64,000 nt of DNA. Source: Photobacterium alginatilyticum. GTDB lineage: Bacteria; Pseudomonadota; Gammaproteobacteria; Enterobacterales; Vibrionaceae. The stretch is taken from NCBI RefSeq assembly GCF_009910675.1, contig NZ_RSEJ01000001.1:1-64000 (forward strand), in the 5' to 3' direction. The number at the start of each line of letters is the position of its first letter. Positions within the stretch are counted from its first letter, which is position 1. This document shows, piece after piece, positions 54,693-64,000 of the stretch. Made by a program: the position numbers and the translations under genes. The notes below the pieces were generated by a model. The model saw only the letters and a program-made list of their open reading frames with translations, did not search any database and was not told the origin of the DNA.

Positions 54693-55487
54693 TCAGGCTC
54701 CTGCTTCAGCAAAGGCCGGAACACCGCTGTGGAAGCGGAAACTGCTATCCGGAGTGCTAATCAGCTCGGCTTCTCTGGCACCAATAGCTTTCACTCGGAC
54801 AGAAATGTCTTCGCCTGCAATCTGCTCGGCCAGTGTCAGGTAGTCCTGATAGTGGCGCGCTTCAGAGCGGAGCAGCGAGATATAGAACTTCTTCAGCTCC
54901 CCATCTAAATAAGGGGCCAGCTTGGCAAAACGCTCGCAGGAGCGGGCTTCGATATAGGCGCCGATGATCAGTTTATCGATCAGGGTTGCAGGCTCGTGGG
55001 TCCGCACAACTTTCATTAGCCCCTTGGCATAGCGACCGGCACGCAAGTTGCTGTAGGGAATATCACGTTGCTCCATGATCTCTAGCACTTGCTCGAAGTG
55101 ATGAAACTCCTCCTTGATGAGCCGAACCATCTTGTCGATAAGCTCCTGGCCGTGAATGAAGTCAGGCCTTGGGACCAGCGGGGCTGACAGGCCGTTTTTC
55201 TTGCCGTGGAAAGCACCTGTGCAGCGCGCTTTGCCATAGACAAAGTCCTCGTAAGGCTTAGCCCACGCCAGTAGCTCCTTTCCGCTCTCTTCATCGACTG
55301 CGTATTTGCGTATTAGCCACATGGCAGTCTGGCTGGCTTTCAGTTCACAGTTGCAATGGTCGACAAGGAGGGCCGTCAAGTTCTCTGGTTTTCTGGCTTC
55401 TTCAATCCAGCTCTCGGGCGTGTCGCACTGGAGAAATAGTCTGATTGGCGATAATAGCTCGTCAATCATGCGCTGAGTGTCGTTCAT
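54693..55487 (-). CDS. miaE: tRNA-(ms2io6A)-hydroxylase
   Basis: A di-iron monooxygenase hydroxylating 2-methylthio-isopentenyl-adenosine at position 37 of tRNA (264 residues). The family start MIDELLSPIRLFLQCDTPESW, VDHCNCELKASQTAMWLIRKY, EEFHHFEQVLEIM and LRSEARHYQDY carry the ferritin-like Glu and His iron ligands. It stands alone on the minus strand. The 90-base gap to topA contains two small hairpins of unclear role. Confidence 0.93.
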   Translation of the reverse strand: MNDTQRMIDELLSPIRLFLQCDTPESWIEEARKPENLTALLVDHCNCELKASQTAMWLIRKYAVDEESGKELLAWAKPYEDFVYGKARCTGAFHGKKNGLSAPLVPRPDFIHGQELIDKMVRLIKEEFHHFEQVLEIMEQRDIPYSNLRAGRYAKGLMKVVRTHEPATLIDKLIIGAYIEARSCERFAKLAPYLDGELKKFYISLLRSEARHYQDYLTLAEQIAGEDISVRVKAIGAREAELISTPDSSFRFHSGVPAFAEAGA

Positions 55488-55796
55488 GGGAATTCTTGTT
55501 GAGTCTCTGGTTTATTGTCGTTGGAACTGAAATCAGCCCCTTTATGACAGGGAGTATAACAAATCAAAGCCTTGGCATAGAGCCCTATAGTGTTGGAATA
55601 GAGCACTATGAGGCTAGCTAAAGGCAGTCTTTTAGGCTAGATGTTAAATGATCCACAGTGATTTGGGGCATTTGATGTATTTGAATGATTACAGTACTAA
55701 CTATTTTTGTTTGAAATTAACTAACCTAACTTGCTGCTGTTTAGTGTTGTTGCTTTACATATAACCACATAATTACTTAGTATACTAACAACATGT
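55488..55796. other. Divergent intergenic region
   Basis: AT-rich gap between miaE and the ABC importer. It includes a -10-like TATACT at 55781-55786 whose best -35 partner is poorly spaced. I see no gene here. Confidence 0.4.
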
Positions 55797-55819
55797 GTGT
55801 TACTGAAATGTTGTAACAC
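55797..55819. promoter_or_regulatory. Inverted repeat upstream of the ABC importer
   Basis: GTGTTAC (55797-55803) and GTAACAC (55813-55819) form a perfect 7-base inverted repeat with a 9-base spacer, 50 bases before the binding-protein start and close to a TATACT box. It could be an operator of an unknown repressor. Confidence 0.35.
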
Positions 55820-55868
55820 CATGCTTTCAGATAACTGAAGGACCGAAATTCGAAATAAGGACATTGTT

Positions 55869-56867
55869 ATGCGAAAGCTTCTCGCAACATCAGTTTTAAT
55901 TGCTACGGCCTCATTTAATGCCTCGGCAGAAGAGTGTGGAACAGTCACTATTGCCGATATGAACTGGAATTCAGCCACGCTGATTGCCAACGTGGATAAG
56001 TTTATCCTTCAGCATGGTTTCGATTGTGATGCCGAGTTGGTTCCGGGCGACACAATGCCGACAGGTACCTCGATGATTGAGAAAGGGGAACCGGATATCG
56101 CGCCTGAGTTGTGGAGTAATTCCATGAAGGCGGCACTGGATCGCGGGGTCACGGAAGGACGCTTGCGTTATGCCGGTGCAACCCTGTCGGATGGGGGAGA
56201 AGAAGGCTTCTGGGTGCCGGCTTATTTGGTTGAAAAAGATCCGAGCCTGGCGACTATTGCTGGGATCAAGGCAAACCGAGAGCTGTTTGAACATCCGGAA
56301 GACCCTGAAAAATCAGCCTTTATGGGATGCCCTGCGGGTTGGAACTGCCAGATCACGGCTGGTAATCTGTTCCACGCTATGGAGTTGGATAAAGCCGGGT
56401 TTGAGCTAATCGATCCGGGTTCGGGTGCCGGATTGTCGGGTGCTATTGCCAAAGCTTACGAGCGCAAGGAACCGTGGTTTGGCTACTATTGGGCACCGAC
56501 GGCCGTATTGGGTAAATACAAGATGGTGAAGGTTGATTTCGGCAGCGGCATTGATGAAGACCATTACCGGGCTTGTATTACCAAGGAAGAATGCTTAGAT
56601 CCTAAGCCGACCATGTATCCGCCGTCACCGGTTGATACGGTAGTGACCGAGAGTTTTGCCGAGCGGGCACCTGAGGCATTGGCCTACCTGTCGTCGCGTT
56701 CATTTGGCAACCAGCAGATGAACACCTTGCTGGCCTGGATGGAAGACTATCAGGCTGACGGTGAGATCACGATGGAGCACTTCTTGACTGAGTATGAGTC
56801 AACGTGGACCCAGTGGGTGAGCCCTGAGGTCGCGAAGAAAGTGAAACAGGCCTTGTCGGAGCTGTAG
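55869..56867 (+). CDS. Quaternary-amine ABC transporter binding protein
   Basis: Periplasmic substrate-binding protein of the OpuAC/ProX type (332 residues). A signal peptide ends about residue 20 (NASA-EE). Motifs include CGTVTIADMNWNSATL, GDTMPTGTSMIEKGEPDIAPELW, VPAYLVEK and WFGYYWAPTAVLGKY, where aromatic residues would cage a trimethylammonium group. It probably binds glycine betaine, choline or a related osmolyte. It is the first gene of a three-gene operon with order binding protein-permease-ATPase, the reverse of E. coli proVWX. Confidence 0.9.
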   Translation: MRKLLATSVLIATASFNASAEECGTVTIADMNWNSATLIANVDKFILQHGFDCDAELVPGDTMPTGTSMIEKGEPDIAPELWSNSMKAALDRGVTEGRLRYAGATLSDGGEEGFWVPAYLVEKDPSLATIAGIKANRELFEHPEDPEKSAFMGCPAGWNCQITAGNLFHAMELDKAGFELIDPGSGAGLSGAIAKAYERKEPWFGYYWAPTAVLGKYKMVKVDFGSGIDEDHYRACITKEECLDPKPTMYPPSPVDTVVTESFAERAPEALAYLSSRSFGNQQMNTLLAWMEDYQADGEITMEHFLTEYESTWTQWVSPEVAKKVKQALSEL

Positions 56868-56920
56868 TGGGTGTATGCCCGGCTATATTTGCCGGGCTTG
56901 TTGTAATCTATCGGATCTAA

Positions 56921-57826
56921 GTGGTTATGTCTGATCAATCTTGGTTTACCGAATTTCCGCAGCTTGACCGCCATCAGCTGCTGGAGATCCGCAAAACGCT
57001 GGATGGTGCCTATCGAGCATTTTCCCGCGAATATGGTGACAGTATCGAGGCGTTTTTCGACCCGCTGCTGTCTTTTCTTATTGGCTTTGAAAAATTATTG
57101 CTGGCTACGCCCTGGTGGTTGGTCATCGGGGTGCTTGCCGCGTTGGCTTATGTTGCCAGTCGCTCCTGGAAGCTAACGGTTGGGGTTATCGTCGCTTTTG
57201 TACTGATTGGTGTTTTCGGGATGTGGGAGAACACCATGCGGACCATGAGTATTATTCTGGTCTCGACCCTGGTGGCGATTGGTCTCGGGGTGCCGATAGG
57301 TATCGCGATGGCACGCTCCAACCGGGTGCAGTCGGTCGTGACGCCGATGCTTGATGTCATGCAGACGATGCCGGCATTTGTTTACTTGATCCCGGTGGTG
57401 ATGCTGCTCGGGATAGGCAAGATACCCGGTGTTATCGCGGTGGTGATCTATGCCATTCCGCCGGTGATTCGATTGACGAATCTTGGTATCAGGCTGGTGG
57501 ATAAAGAGGTGCTGGAAGCGGCCACGGCGTTTGGTGCCAGTCCGACCCAGAGGTTGCTGGGTGTTCAGCTACCACTGGCACTGCCCAATATTATGGCCGG
57601 TATCAACCAGACCATTATGATGGCACTGGCGATGGTGGTAATTGCTTCTATGATTGGTGTTAAAGGCTTGGGACAACCCGTTTTGAAGTCCATTACCAAT
57701 CAGTATTTTACGCTAGGCCTGCTTAATGGTTTGGCGATTGTGGCGCTGGCGATCATTTTTGACCGGGTCACGCAAAGCTATGCCAAACGTACTCAGCAGC
57801 ACTTAGGAGGCCACGATCATGGCTAG
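56921..57826 (+). CDS. Quaternary-amine ABC transporter permease
   Basis: A ProW/OpuAB-type permease of 301 residues with about six or seven helices. The ABC permease loop is EAATAFGASPTQRLLGVQLPLALPNIMAGINQ. Earlier, VPIGIAMARSNRVQSVVTPMLDVMQTMPAFVYLIP is typical. The start is preceded by a weak ribosome site (ATCTAAGTGG). Its end overlaps the ATPase gene start by eight bases. Confidence 0.93.
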   Translation: MVMSDQSWFTEFPQLDRHQLLEIRKTLDGAYRAFSREYGDSIEAFFDPLLSFLIGFEKLLLATPWWLVIGVLAALAYVASRSWKLTVGVIVAFVLIGVFGMWENTMRTMSIILVSTLVAIGLGVPIGIAMARSNRVQSVVTPMLDVMQTMPAFVYLIPVVMLLGIGKIPGVIAVVIYAIPPVIRLTNLGIRLVDKEVLEAATAFGASPTQRLLGVQLPLALPNIMAGINQTIMMALAMVVIASMIGVKGLGQPVLKSITNQYFTLGLLNGLAIVALAIIFDRVTQSYAKRTQQHLGGHDHG

Positions 57827-59078
57827 TAAAGAGCGAAAGACCCCGCTAATAAGGGTAAAGAACCTTTACAAGGTCTTTGGTCCCAATGCCGGCAAAGTAT
57901 TGCAGCAGGTGAAAGAGGGCAAGTCCAAGGACGACATCTTGGCCGAAACCGGGCATACCGTTGGACTCAGTGACATCAATATGGATATCTACCCCGGCGA
58001 AATCTTCGTTGTGATGGGGCTGTCGGGCTCGGGAAAATCGACCCTTATCCGTCATTTCAATCGCTTGATAGATCCTACCGCAGGGGTGATAGAAGTCGAA
58101 GGCAGTGATGTGATGTCGTTTGACGATAAGGCCTTGCAGCAGTTTCGTCGTCATAAGATGTCGATGGTATTTCAGCGCTTTGGGTTAATGCCGCATCGTA
58201 GTGTCATGGATAATATCGGCTACGGGCTACAGATCCAGGGTGTCGCGAAGCAAGAGCGTGAAAAGCAGGCGAGATATTGGTTAGAAACCGTAGGGCTTGA
58301 CGGTTATGACAAGCATTTTCCTGCCAATCTGTCCGGTGGTCAGCAGCAGCGTGTCGGGCTGGCCAGAGCCCTGTGTACCGATGCCGATATCCTGCTGATG
58401 GACGAGGCCTTCTCGGCACTGGATCCCCTGATCCGGAGCGAGATGCAAGATCAGCTTATCGAGTTGCAGGAAAAACTGCACAAGACAATTGTGTTTATTA
58501 CCCATGATCTGGATGAGGCGCTGCGTCTTGGCGATCGTATTGCCATTTTGCGCGATGGCGTACTGGTACAGCAGGGAGAGCCGGTTGATATCTTGCTCCA
58601 TCCTGCTGACGATTATGTTGAAGCCTTCGTGAAGGACGTAAACCGGGCACGTGCACTGACTGTCGAGACGGTCATGAAGCCGCAGGTTTGCCGTATTTCT
58701 GCCGAGACTATCGGTGAGGCACTTGCCGAGATGCGCAAGTCCAAGGATGACTACGGCTATTATATTAACGAAGATGGCTATCAGGGCGTGCTCACCCAGG
58801 AAACGCTCGAGGGTGTCGAGCAGTCCGAGTATGGCAAGGCTATCGACCCGTCCCTGCTCGACAGTGTGCCGGCAGTTCATACCGATGCCTTGCTGGAAGC
58901 AGTGATCCCCGAAACACTAGACAGCGATCACCCGTTGCCGGTCATCAACGCGGACGGTGACGTTGAAGGGCGATTGTCCCGTTCGACGCTCGCGGAGGTA
59001 CTCAGTGATCAGGCAGGAGTAGAAGAGGGCGATGAAAAGGTAAAAAAGCTGAAGGCGAGTAAGTCGCTGGCTGCCTGA
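57819..59078 (+). CDS. Quaternary-amine ABC transporter ATPase
   Basis: The ProV/OpuAA-type ATPase of the importer (419 residues). It has the family N-terminal extension (VKNLYKVFGPNAGKVLQ), Walker A GLSGSGKST, Q-loop VFQRFGLMPH, signature LSGGQQQR, Walker B ILLMDEAFSALDP and switch His in FITHDLDEAL. A C-terminal region (about 280-400) looks like tandem CBS domains, used in relatives for ionic-strength sensing. It has a strong ribosome site (TAGGAGG), lies inside the permease end, and is followed by a terminator. Confidence 0.94.
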   Translation: MASKERKTPLIRVKNLYKVFGPNAGKVLQQVKEGKSKDDILAETGHTVGLSDINMDIYPGEIFVVMGLSGSGKSTLIRHFNRLIDPTAGVIEVEGSDVMSFDDKALQQFRRHKMSMVFQRFGLMPHRSVMDNIGYGLQIQGVAKQEREKQARYWLETVGLDGYDKHFPANLSGGQQQRVGLARALCTDADILLMDEAFSALDPLIRSEMQDQLIELQEKLHKTIVFITHDLDEALRLGDRIAILRDGVLVQQGEPVDILLHPADDYVEAFVKDVNRARALTVETVMKPQVCRISAETIGEALAEMRKSKDDYGYYINEDGYQGVLTQETLEGVEQSEYGKAIDPSLLDSVPAVHTDALLEAVIPETLDSDHPLPVINADGDVEGRLSRSTLAEVLSDQAGVEEGDEKVKKLKASKSLAA

Positions 59079-59108
59079 TAGTGGCTTGGGTATAGATGAT
59101 GTAAATAA

Positions 59109-59137
59109 AACAAGGCCGCATTACGCGGCCTTGTTTG
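59109..59137 (+). terminator. Terminator after the ABC importer
   Basis: The stem CAAGGCCGC/GCGGCCTTG with loop ATTAC is followed by TTTG. It lies between convergent genes. Confidence 0.8.
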
Positions 59138-59177
59138 TGGTGTTCTTTAGTCTTGGAAACTTACTTAAGCTGTCGCC

Positions 59178-59939
59178 CTACCATTTCCGTTTAGGCTGGA
59201 ACAATACATCCAAATCATCCTGTTCTTTCTCGATGATCTGCTGGCGTTCCTGCTCATGGCTCTGGTTTTGGCTGCTGTCTATTTCGCCCAGCATTTTTTG
59301 CAGCTTGTCGCGAGTCTGATTGGCATAATTGTCGTTTTTGCTCGCCAGTACATCGATGCCCTTTTTAAGCAGCTGTTTTGCCGTACCAAGCTGGCGTTTC
59401 ATACGCGCATCATTGGCTCGCTTGATAACGTTTTCAATGTTGATCCGTAATTGAATACCTTCAAGGCGGGCATTTTCGGCCACAAAAGCCTGAGTAGCAA
59501 ATCGACCTTTGCTATGTTCGCTTTTAATAACGGTTTTCAGGCGTTTTACAAGTTGCAGCATTCCAATCGCCTGTTTGTCGGTGCTTGGCACTTTGAAGGT
59601 CGCCACATCGGCATTGGAATAATTCTGCTGGAGCTGGTTGATTTGCTCGGCAACATTTTTGATTCGCGCAGGCAGGTTTCTGTCCGAAGGATCAGCTTCG
59701 CTCATGCTCTCCAGCGCGTGCAAAATTCGTTGGTTCAGGCACACCAGAAGTTCTTTGCTGTACGGCAAATGGTGAGCGTTACCGATAAGATCTTCAGTAG
59801 CATCAATGATAGCAATGAATTTGGCCAGCTCTTGGTGTTTCGCGCTTTCTAGACGTTGGCGATACTGGATGATGATGTTGTATCCAACAATCAGTATCAG
59901 CAACAACGAAATGAGGCCAATCATTAAAGGTATACTCAT
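59178..59939 (-). CDS. Membrane-anchored coiled-coil protein of unknown function
   Basis: A 253-residue protein. One N-terminal membrane helix (SIPLMIGLISLLLILIVGYN, about 2-21) is followed by a long, charged, mostly helical region that looks like a coiled coil (for example RQRLESAKHQELAKFIAI and KRLKTVIKSEHSKG) and a Gln/Glu-rich C-terminal tail. An open frame extends to 60020, but the ATG at 59939, just before the membrane helix, is the sensible start. I do not recognise the family. Possibly a divisome or envelope scaffold, but nothing in the sequence proves it. Confidence 0.75.
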   Translation of the reverse strand: MSIPLMIGLISLLLILIVGYNIIIQYRQRLESAKHQELAKFIAIIDATEDLIGNAHHLPYSKELLVCLNQRILHALESMSEADPSDRNLPARIKNVAEQINQLQQNYSNADVATFKVPSTDKQAIGMLQLVKRLKTVIKSEHSKGRFATQAFVAENARLEGIQLRINIENVIKRANDARMKRQLGTAKQLLKKGIDVLASKNDNYANQTRDKLQKMLGEIDSSQNQSHEQERQQIIEKEQDDLDVLFQPKRKW

Positions 59940-60228
59940 AAGATACGTATGTCTTCCGTGCGTTTGGTCGAGCCCTATAAGATACACTATCTGGCAATTA
60001 CGGCATAGCATGACAGTCAATTTTGCTACACTAGTCCGCTAATGCCCGAATAGATAAGCGGTTTTATCCATCGTGGGTCTGGCTTATCCGGAGCGTCGGC
60101 ACTATTCCAAATGTGCTATTGGTTTTTATTGAACAAAAACCGCGCTCACATGCTGTAAAATCGTAAAGAATTGCTATGAAAATGAAGAGATTCGATATAT
60201 AACATGATGAAATCCATGGTTGCACTGA

Positions 60229-61236
<1,008 letters not shown>

Positions 61237-61256
61237 TACCATGACAAAGCGTTATA

Positions 61257-61288
61257 AGGGCTGCACTTGTGCGGCTCTTTCTTTTTGG
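61257..61288 (+). terminator. Terminator after cysB
   Basis: GGGCTGCAC/GTGCGGCTC forms a stem with a two-base loop, followed by a T-rich run. Confidence 0.65.
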
Positions 61289-61382
61289 TCAAACCTCTTC
61301 TTGTTCAAAATAATGAGTAAAAATAGCGGCTCTAATATAAAATGCCGGGCTGATCCCATTATTGCCTGAGAGTAGTCGTTTC

Positions 61383-62585
61383 ATGACAGGGTATTCCCCA
61401 CTGTATCGCCGCCTTGATGCGCTGTTAACCTCAAATCGCGAGTTTTGGCAGTTCATGCCGTTTGCCTCAAATCAACTGGTCTGGACGCATAGCCACCCCG
61501 GGCTTTGCCAGTGGCTGCTGTCGCTGGATGACGAGGCGATTGCACGCTATATCGAAGAGGGCGACGCATTGTCACAGGCCTTAGTCGAGTGGATCCCTGA
61601 TGCCCCGCAGCTGTATCAGCTCGCGATGACCGAGTCTTACCCCAGTCAGCAAAAGTCTTTGCCTAAAGGACTGGATGTTGGGATCCCCGGACGAAAGTGG
61701 CAGCAGATCACCGCTTTTAACCAAGTCATCCCTGCGCTGGAATTACCCTGGCTTGAGTGGTGCGCCGGCAAAGGGCATCTTGGCCGGGTACTGGCTGCGA
61801 GTCACGGCACAGCGGTTACCAGTTTGGAGTGGCAACAGGCATTGTGTGAAGAAGGGGAAGCAGCAGCCCGCAAGCTAAAGTTGCCGATTGATTTTGTCCA
61901 GGGTGATGCCTTTGATCCGGCCAGCGAGCAGCATATTTGTTCACAGCAGCATGCGGTTGCCCTGCACGCCTGTGGGGATTTGCATGTATCGCTATTGCAG
62001 CGTGTGGCTGCCAAGCAAGGCCGGGCCGTAAGTATTTCTCCGTGTTGCTATCATTTGATCCGAGCAAAGCATTATCAGCCGCTGTCGCGGATCGGTCGGC
62101 AAAGCACATTGACTTTAGGTAAGCATGACTTGCGTTTACCGTTGCAGGAGACGGTGACGGCAGGCCAGCGTGTGCGCAAACAGCGATTTGTCGAAGTGAG
62201 TTTTCGTCTCGGTTTTGACAGTTTGCAACGTTTTGTACGAGGTTGTGATGACTATATGCCGGTTCCAAATGTCCAGAAAGCGCAGCTTAATGACGGGTTT
62301 GAGGATTTTTGCCGCTGGGCGGCCGACAAGAAGCAAGTCATCCTGCCGGCAGGTATTGATTATCAGTATTGGCAACAGGTGGGTGAAAAGCGCTTTGCGC
62401 TTGTAGAGCGGATGGAGCTAGTACGCCAGTTGTTCAGGCGTCCGCTGGAGATGTGGCTGGTGTATGACCGGGCCTGCTATATGGAAGAGTCGGGGTACCA
62501 GGTGTCCGTTGGCACTTTCTGTCCCAAGCCGATCACGCCGAGGAATATATTAATTCACGCAGAGTTAGTGCCTGAGTCCCTTTAA
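61383..62585 (+). CDS. SAM-dependent methyltransferase, Methyltransf_32 type
   Basis: A 400-residue protein. The SAM site is LEWCAGKGHLGRVLAASHG (about 130), an unusual CGKGHLG form found in the Methyltransf_32 group, and the family-typical SPCCYHLIRAKHYQPLS follows, with ALHACGDLH between. The N-terminal 120 residues and C-terminal region have no recognised domain. It may modify an RNA, protein or small molecule. A TTG start exists 7 codons upstream, but the ATG at 61383 is preferred. It lies after cysB and is convergent with the permease gene. Confidence 0.82.
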   Translation: MTGYSPLYRRLDALLTSNREFWQFMPFASNQLVWTHSHPGLCQWLLSLDDEAIARYIEEGDALSQALVEWIPDAPQLYQLAMTESYPSQQKSLPKGLDVGIPGRKWQQITAFNQVIPALELPWLEWCAGKGHLGRVLAASHGTAVTSLEWQQALCEEGEAAARKLKLPIDFVQGDAFDPASEQHICSQQHAVALHACGDLHVSLLQRVAAKQGRAVSISPCCYHLIRAKHYQPLSRIGRQSTLTLGKHDLRLPLQETVTAGQRVRKQRFVEVSFRLGFDSLQRFVRGCDDYMPVPNVQKAQLNDGFEDFCRWAADKKQVILPAGIDYQYWQQVGEKRFALVERMELVRQLFRRPLEMWLVYDRACYMEESGYQVSVGTFCPKPITPRNILIHAELVPESL

Positions 62586-62613
62586 TCCAGAGTTCCTTTA
62601 ATCCATAGGCCCT

Positions 62614-63327
62614 TTAAGAAAGGGCCGAGACAATGGCCGTTATCCCCGATACAAAGCAAATAGCCAACGAGGCCAGGCGAATGTTTTTTTTGGGAATCCG
62701 GTTTATATAGCGCATTGCGACTTTGTACCCGAGATAGGAGGCCGGGAGCAGGGGAAGTGACAGATAAAAATGGTGCAATGTCATATAGCCGATTGGGACC
62801 TGGACGATCAACGATAGCAAGCTGCTGACCACGAAGAAGGCCGACAGGTTGGCTCTGATTAAGTTACCCTCCTGATGCTGTAGCAACAGCGCCATTGGCG
62901 GTCCGCCGATCCCGGAGCTGGTGCCAAAGAAGCCGGAAAAAAAGCCGGCAATCATCATTCTGTTTGGCGTTGGCTGGATACGGAAAGGGAGCAAGCTGAC
63001 GATTACGGCGAGGATCACCAGCACGCCCAGCCAGAGCGACAATTGGTTCGCGTCAACCCAGTAGAGCAGAAATGCGCCAGCCACCGAGCCGGGCACCCGG
63101 CCGATAAACGCCATCCACAACCCTTTGAGGGAAATGGTTGCTCTGTGATGGCTGGCATTGATGACGGACAGGAAGAGCGCCACGACAGTAATAGGGGCCG
63201 GGACATAGCTGGGTGAAATTTGAAACAGGATAGGAGCGGTCACTATCGCCAGTCCAAAACCTATTGAACTTTGTACGAATGAGCCGATAAAAATCAGCGT
63301 CATCGCCAGTAATATTCCTAAATCCAT
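62614..63327 (-). CDS. TauE/SafE (TSUP) family permease
   Basis: A 237-residue inner-membrane protein with about seven helices of the TSUP family, which exports sulfite, sulfoacetate or related anions. The two repeated signatures are visible: SIGFGLAIVTAPILF in the first half and GFFSGFFGTSSGIGGPPMALLL in the second. Convergent with the methyltransferase gene. A GGCCCTTT/AAAGGGCC palindrome (62608-62626) overlaps its stop codon and may act as a terminator. Proximity to cysB hints at sulfur metabolism, but nothing proves it. Confidence 0.88.
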   Translation of the reverse strand: MDLGILLAMTLIFIGSFVQSSIGFGLAIVTAPILFQISPSYVPAPITVVALFLSVINASHHRATISLKGLWMAFIGRVPGSVAGAFLLYWVDANQLSLWLGVLVILAVIVSLLPFRIQPTPNRMMIAGFFSGFFGTSSGIGGPPMALLLQHQEGNLIRANLSAFFVVSSLLSLIVQVPIGYMTLHHFYLSLPLLPASYLGYKVAMRYINRIPKKNIRLASLAICFVSGITAIVSALS

Positions 63328-63413
63328 CTCAGCCTATGTATGACAATTTACAGAAATCATATTATGTCGGAGCATGCTTAAAAAATCACCATAATATTAA
63401 GCAGTTGTGTCGG

Positions 63414-64000
63414 CTAGTTCAGGTCGAGCCTGACCTGTAGGCCGACAAAGGCGCTATCGTAATTTGCGCCGGCGTCCAGGGCGAAGTTGGCCGCTTCTGT
63501 GTTGCCAAACCAGGGGGTATAGGTGAAGCTGACTTCGGTATCGCCTTCCCACCAGTTTGTCATCCAGTAGTGGATATGGCCGACTGGATTTAGCAGGAAC
63601 AGGCTGACGTTCCCCAGACTCTCAGATCCCATGACCTCGCCGCCGTTGGCCGTAATCTCGGCTTCGGTCTGGTACATCCATTCACCCACGGCGGCACCGA
63701 ATAACGGTGTTACGATGATATCTTGAATGGAAGGAACCTCGGCAAAAGCTTCTACCCCATACTCCCAGAAGAACGTCGACATCGTTGCGGAATATAAGAA
63801 CGATTCCCACTCATTGAAGCCCGAATGGCGGGCCGCAGTATAGTAAACCCCGCCAAAGTAAGGGTGCATAATGTAGTTAAGGTAGTGCGCATCCTCATCC
63901 CAAACCGGCCCGGCACTGACATTGTCCCACCATTTTTTCCCAAGGTTGCTAAGGTTACGATCTTCTTCGTCCCAGTTTGTCACACTCTCCGGCAACAGTG
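63414..64000 (-). CDS. DUF3943-domain protein, 5' part outside the window
   Basis: The visible C-terminal 195 residues match the DUF3943 family: NYIMHPYFGGVYYTAARHSGFNEWESFLYS, FFWEYGVEAFAEVPSIQDII, TPLFGAAVGEWMY and a C-terminal VGLQVRLDLN ending like an outer-membrane beta strand. The reading frame is open to the window edge, so the start and any signal peptide lie beyond 64000. An in-frame TTG near 63995 is not a real start. Function is unknown. Confidence 0.8.
   Translation of the reverse strand, partial: LLPESVTNWDEEDRNLSNLGKKWWDNVSAGPVWDEDAHYLNYIMHPYFGGVYYTAARHSGFNEWESFLYSATMSTFFWEYGVEAFAEVPSIQDIIVTPLFGAAVGEWMYQTEAEITANGGEVMGSESLGNVSLFLLNPVGHIHYWMTNWWEGDTEVSFTYTPWFGNTEAANFALDAGANYDSAFVGLQVRLDLN

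Noticed and set aside
55754..55786. A sigma-70 promoter TTTACA...TATACT for the osmolyte importer
   Set aside because: The spacer is 21 bases, too long for a normal promoter, so only the -10-like box is mentioned.

Overview
The window looks like a chromosomal segment of a marine gammaproteobacterium of the family Vibrionaceae. A Photobacterium-like genome is my best guess. The evidence is the gene content and order: an attenuator-controlled trp operon divergent from trpH-yciO-rluB, then yciK, sohB, yciN, topA and cysB; a chitin-binding GbpA behind a cyclic-di-GMP riboswitch candidate; and the T2SS pilotin AspS next to yciI-yciA-yciB. I see no tRNA or rRNA gene, CRISPR array or prophage.

Layout. 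Positions 1-147 are the 3' end (domains V and VI) of a group II intron whose body lies outside the window; a gene-free AT-rich stretch follows. 0.6-9.6 kb is a sensory and redox region: a chemoreceptor, an FAD-linked oxidoreductase, a di-haem peroxidase translationally coupled to a hybrid histidine kinase, and a hemerythrin-DUF2249-membrane protein operon with NsrR-like and FNR-like sites. 9.7-20.3 kb is a nitrate assimilation island: nasA on the minus strand, then cobA-nirB-nirD, a NarK-type transporter and a PP2C-phosphatase/Ser-Thr-kinase fusion on the plus strand. Three sigma-54 promoters are readable upstream of nasA, cobA and the transporter, with NtrC-like and NarL/NarP-like sites between the divergent arms.

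20.5-30 kb holds the riboswitch and gbpA, an iron-dependent alcohol dehydrogenase, and two compact minus-strand signalling pairs: a sulfite-oxidase-fold protein with a diguanylate cyclase, and a PhnD-like binding protein with a hybrid kinase. A cardiolipin synthase follows. 30-37 kb carries an NSS transporter, RNA-modification genes, aspS-yciI-yciA-yciB and a DAACS symporter.

37.7-45.7 kb is the tryptophan operon on the minus strand. It has a clear promoter, TrpR operator, a 24-residue leader peptide with three tandem Trp codons and an attenuator. Unusually, its first structural gene is a DAHP synthase, so the entry step of the shikimate pathway is under tryptophan control. It is followed by trpE-G-D-CF-B-A. 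The divergent arm (trpH, yciO, rluB) leads to housekeeping genes up to topA and miaE. 55.8-59.1 kb is a quaternary-amine (glycine betaine/choline type) ABC importer. cysB, a methyltransferase, a TauE/SafE permease and a truncated DUF3943 gene close the window.

Gene families were assigned by recognising motifs and remembered homologues. No database search was run, and regulatory sites are visual matches to consensus sequences.
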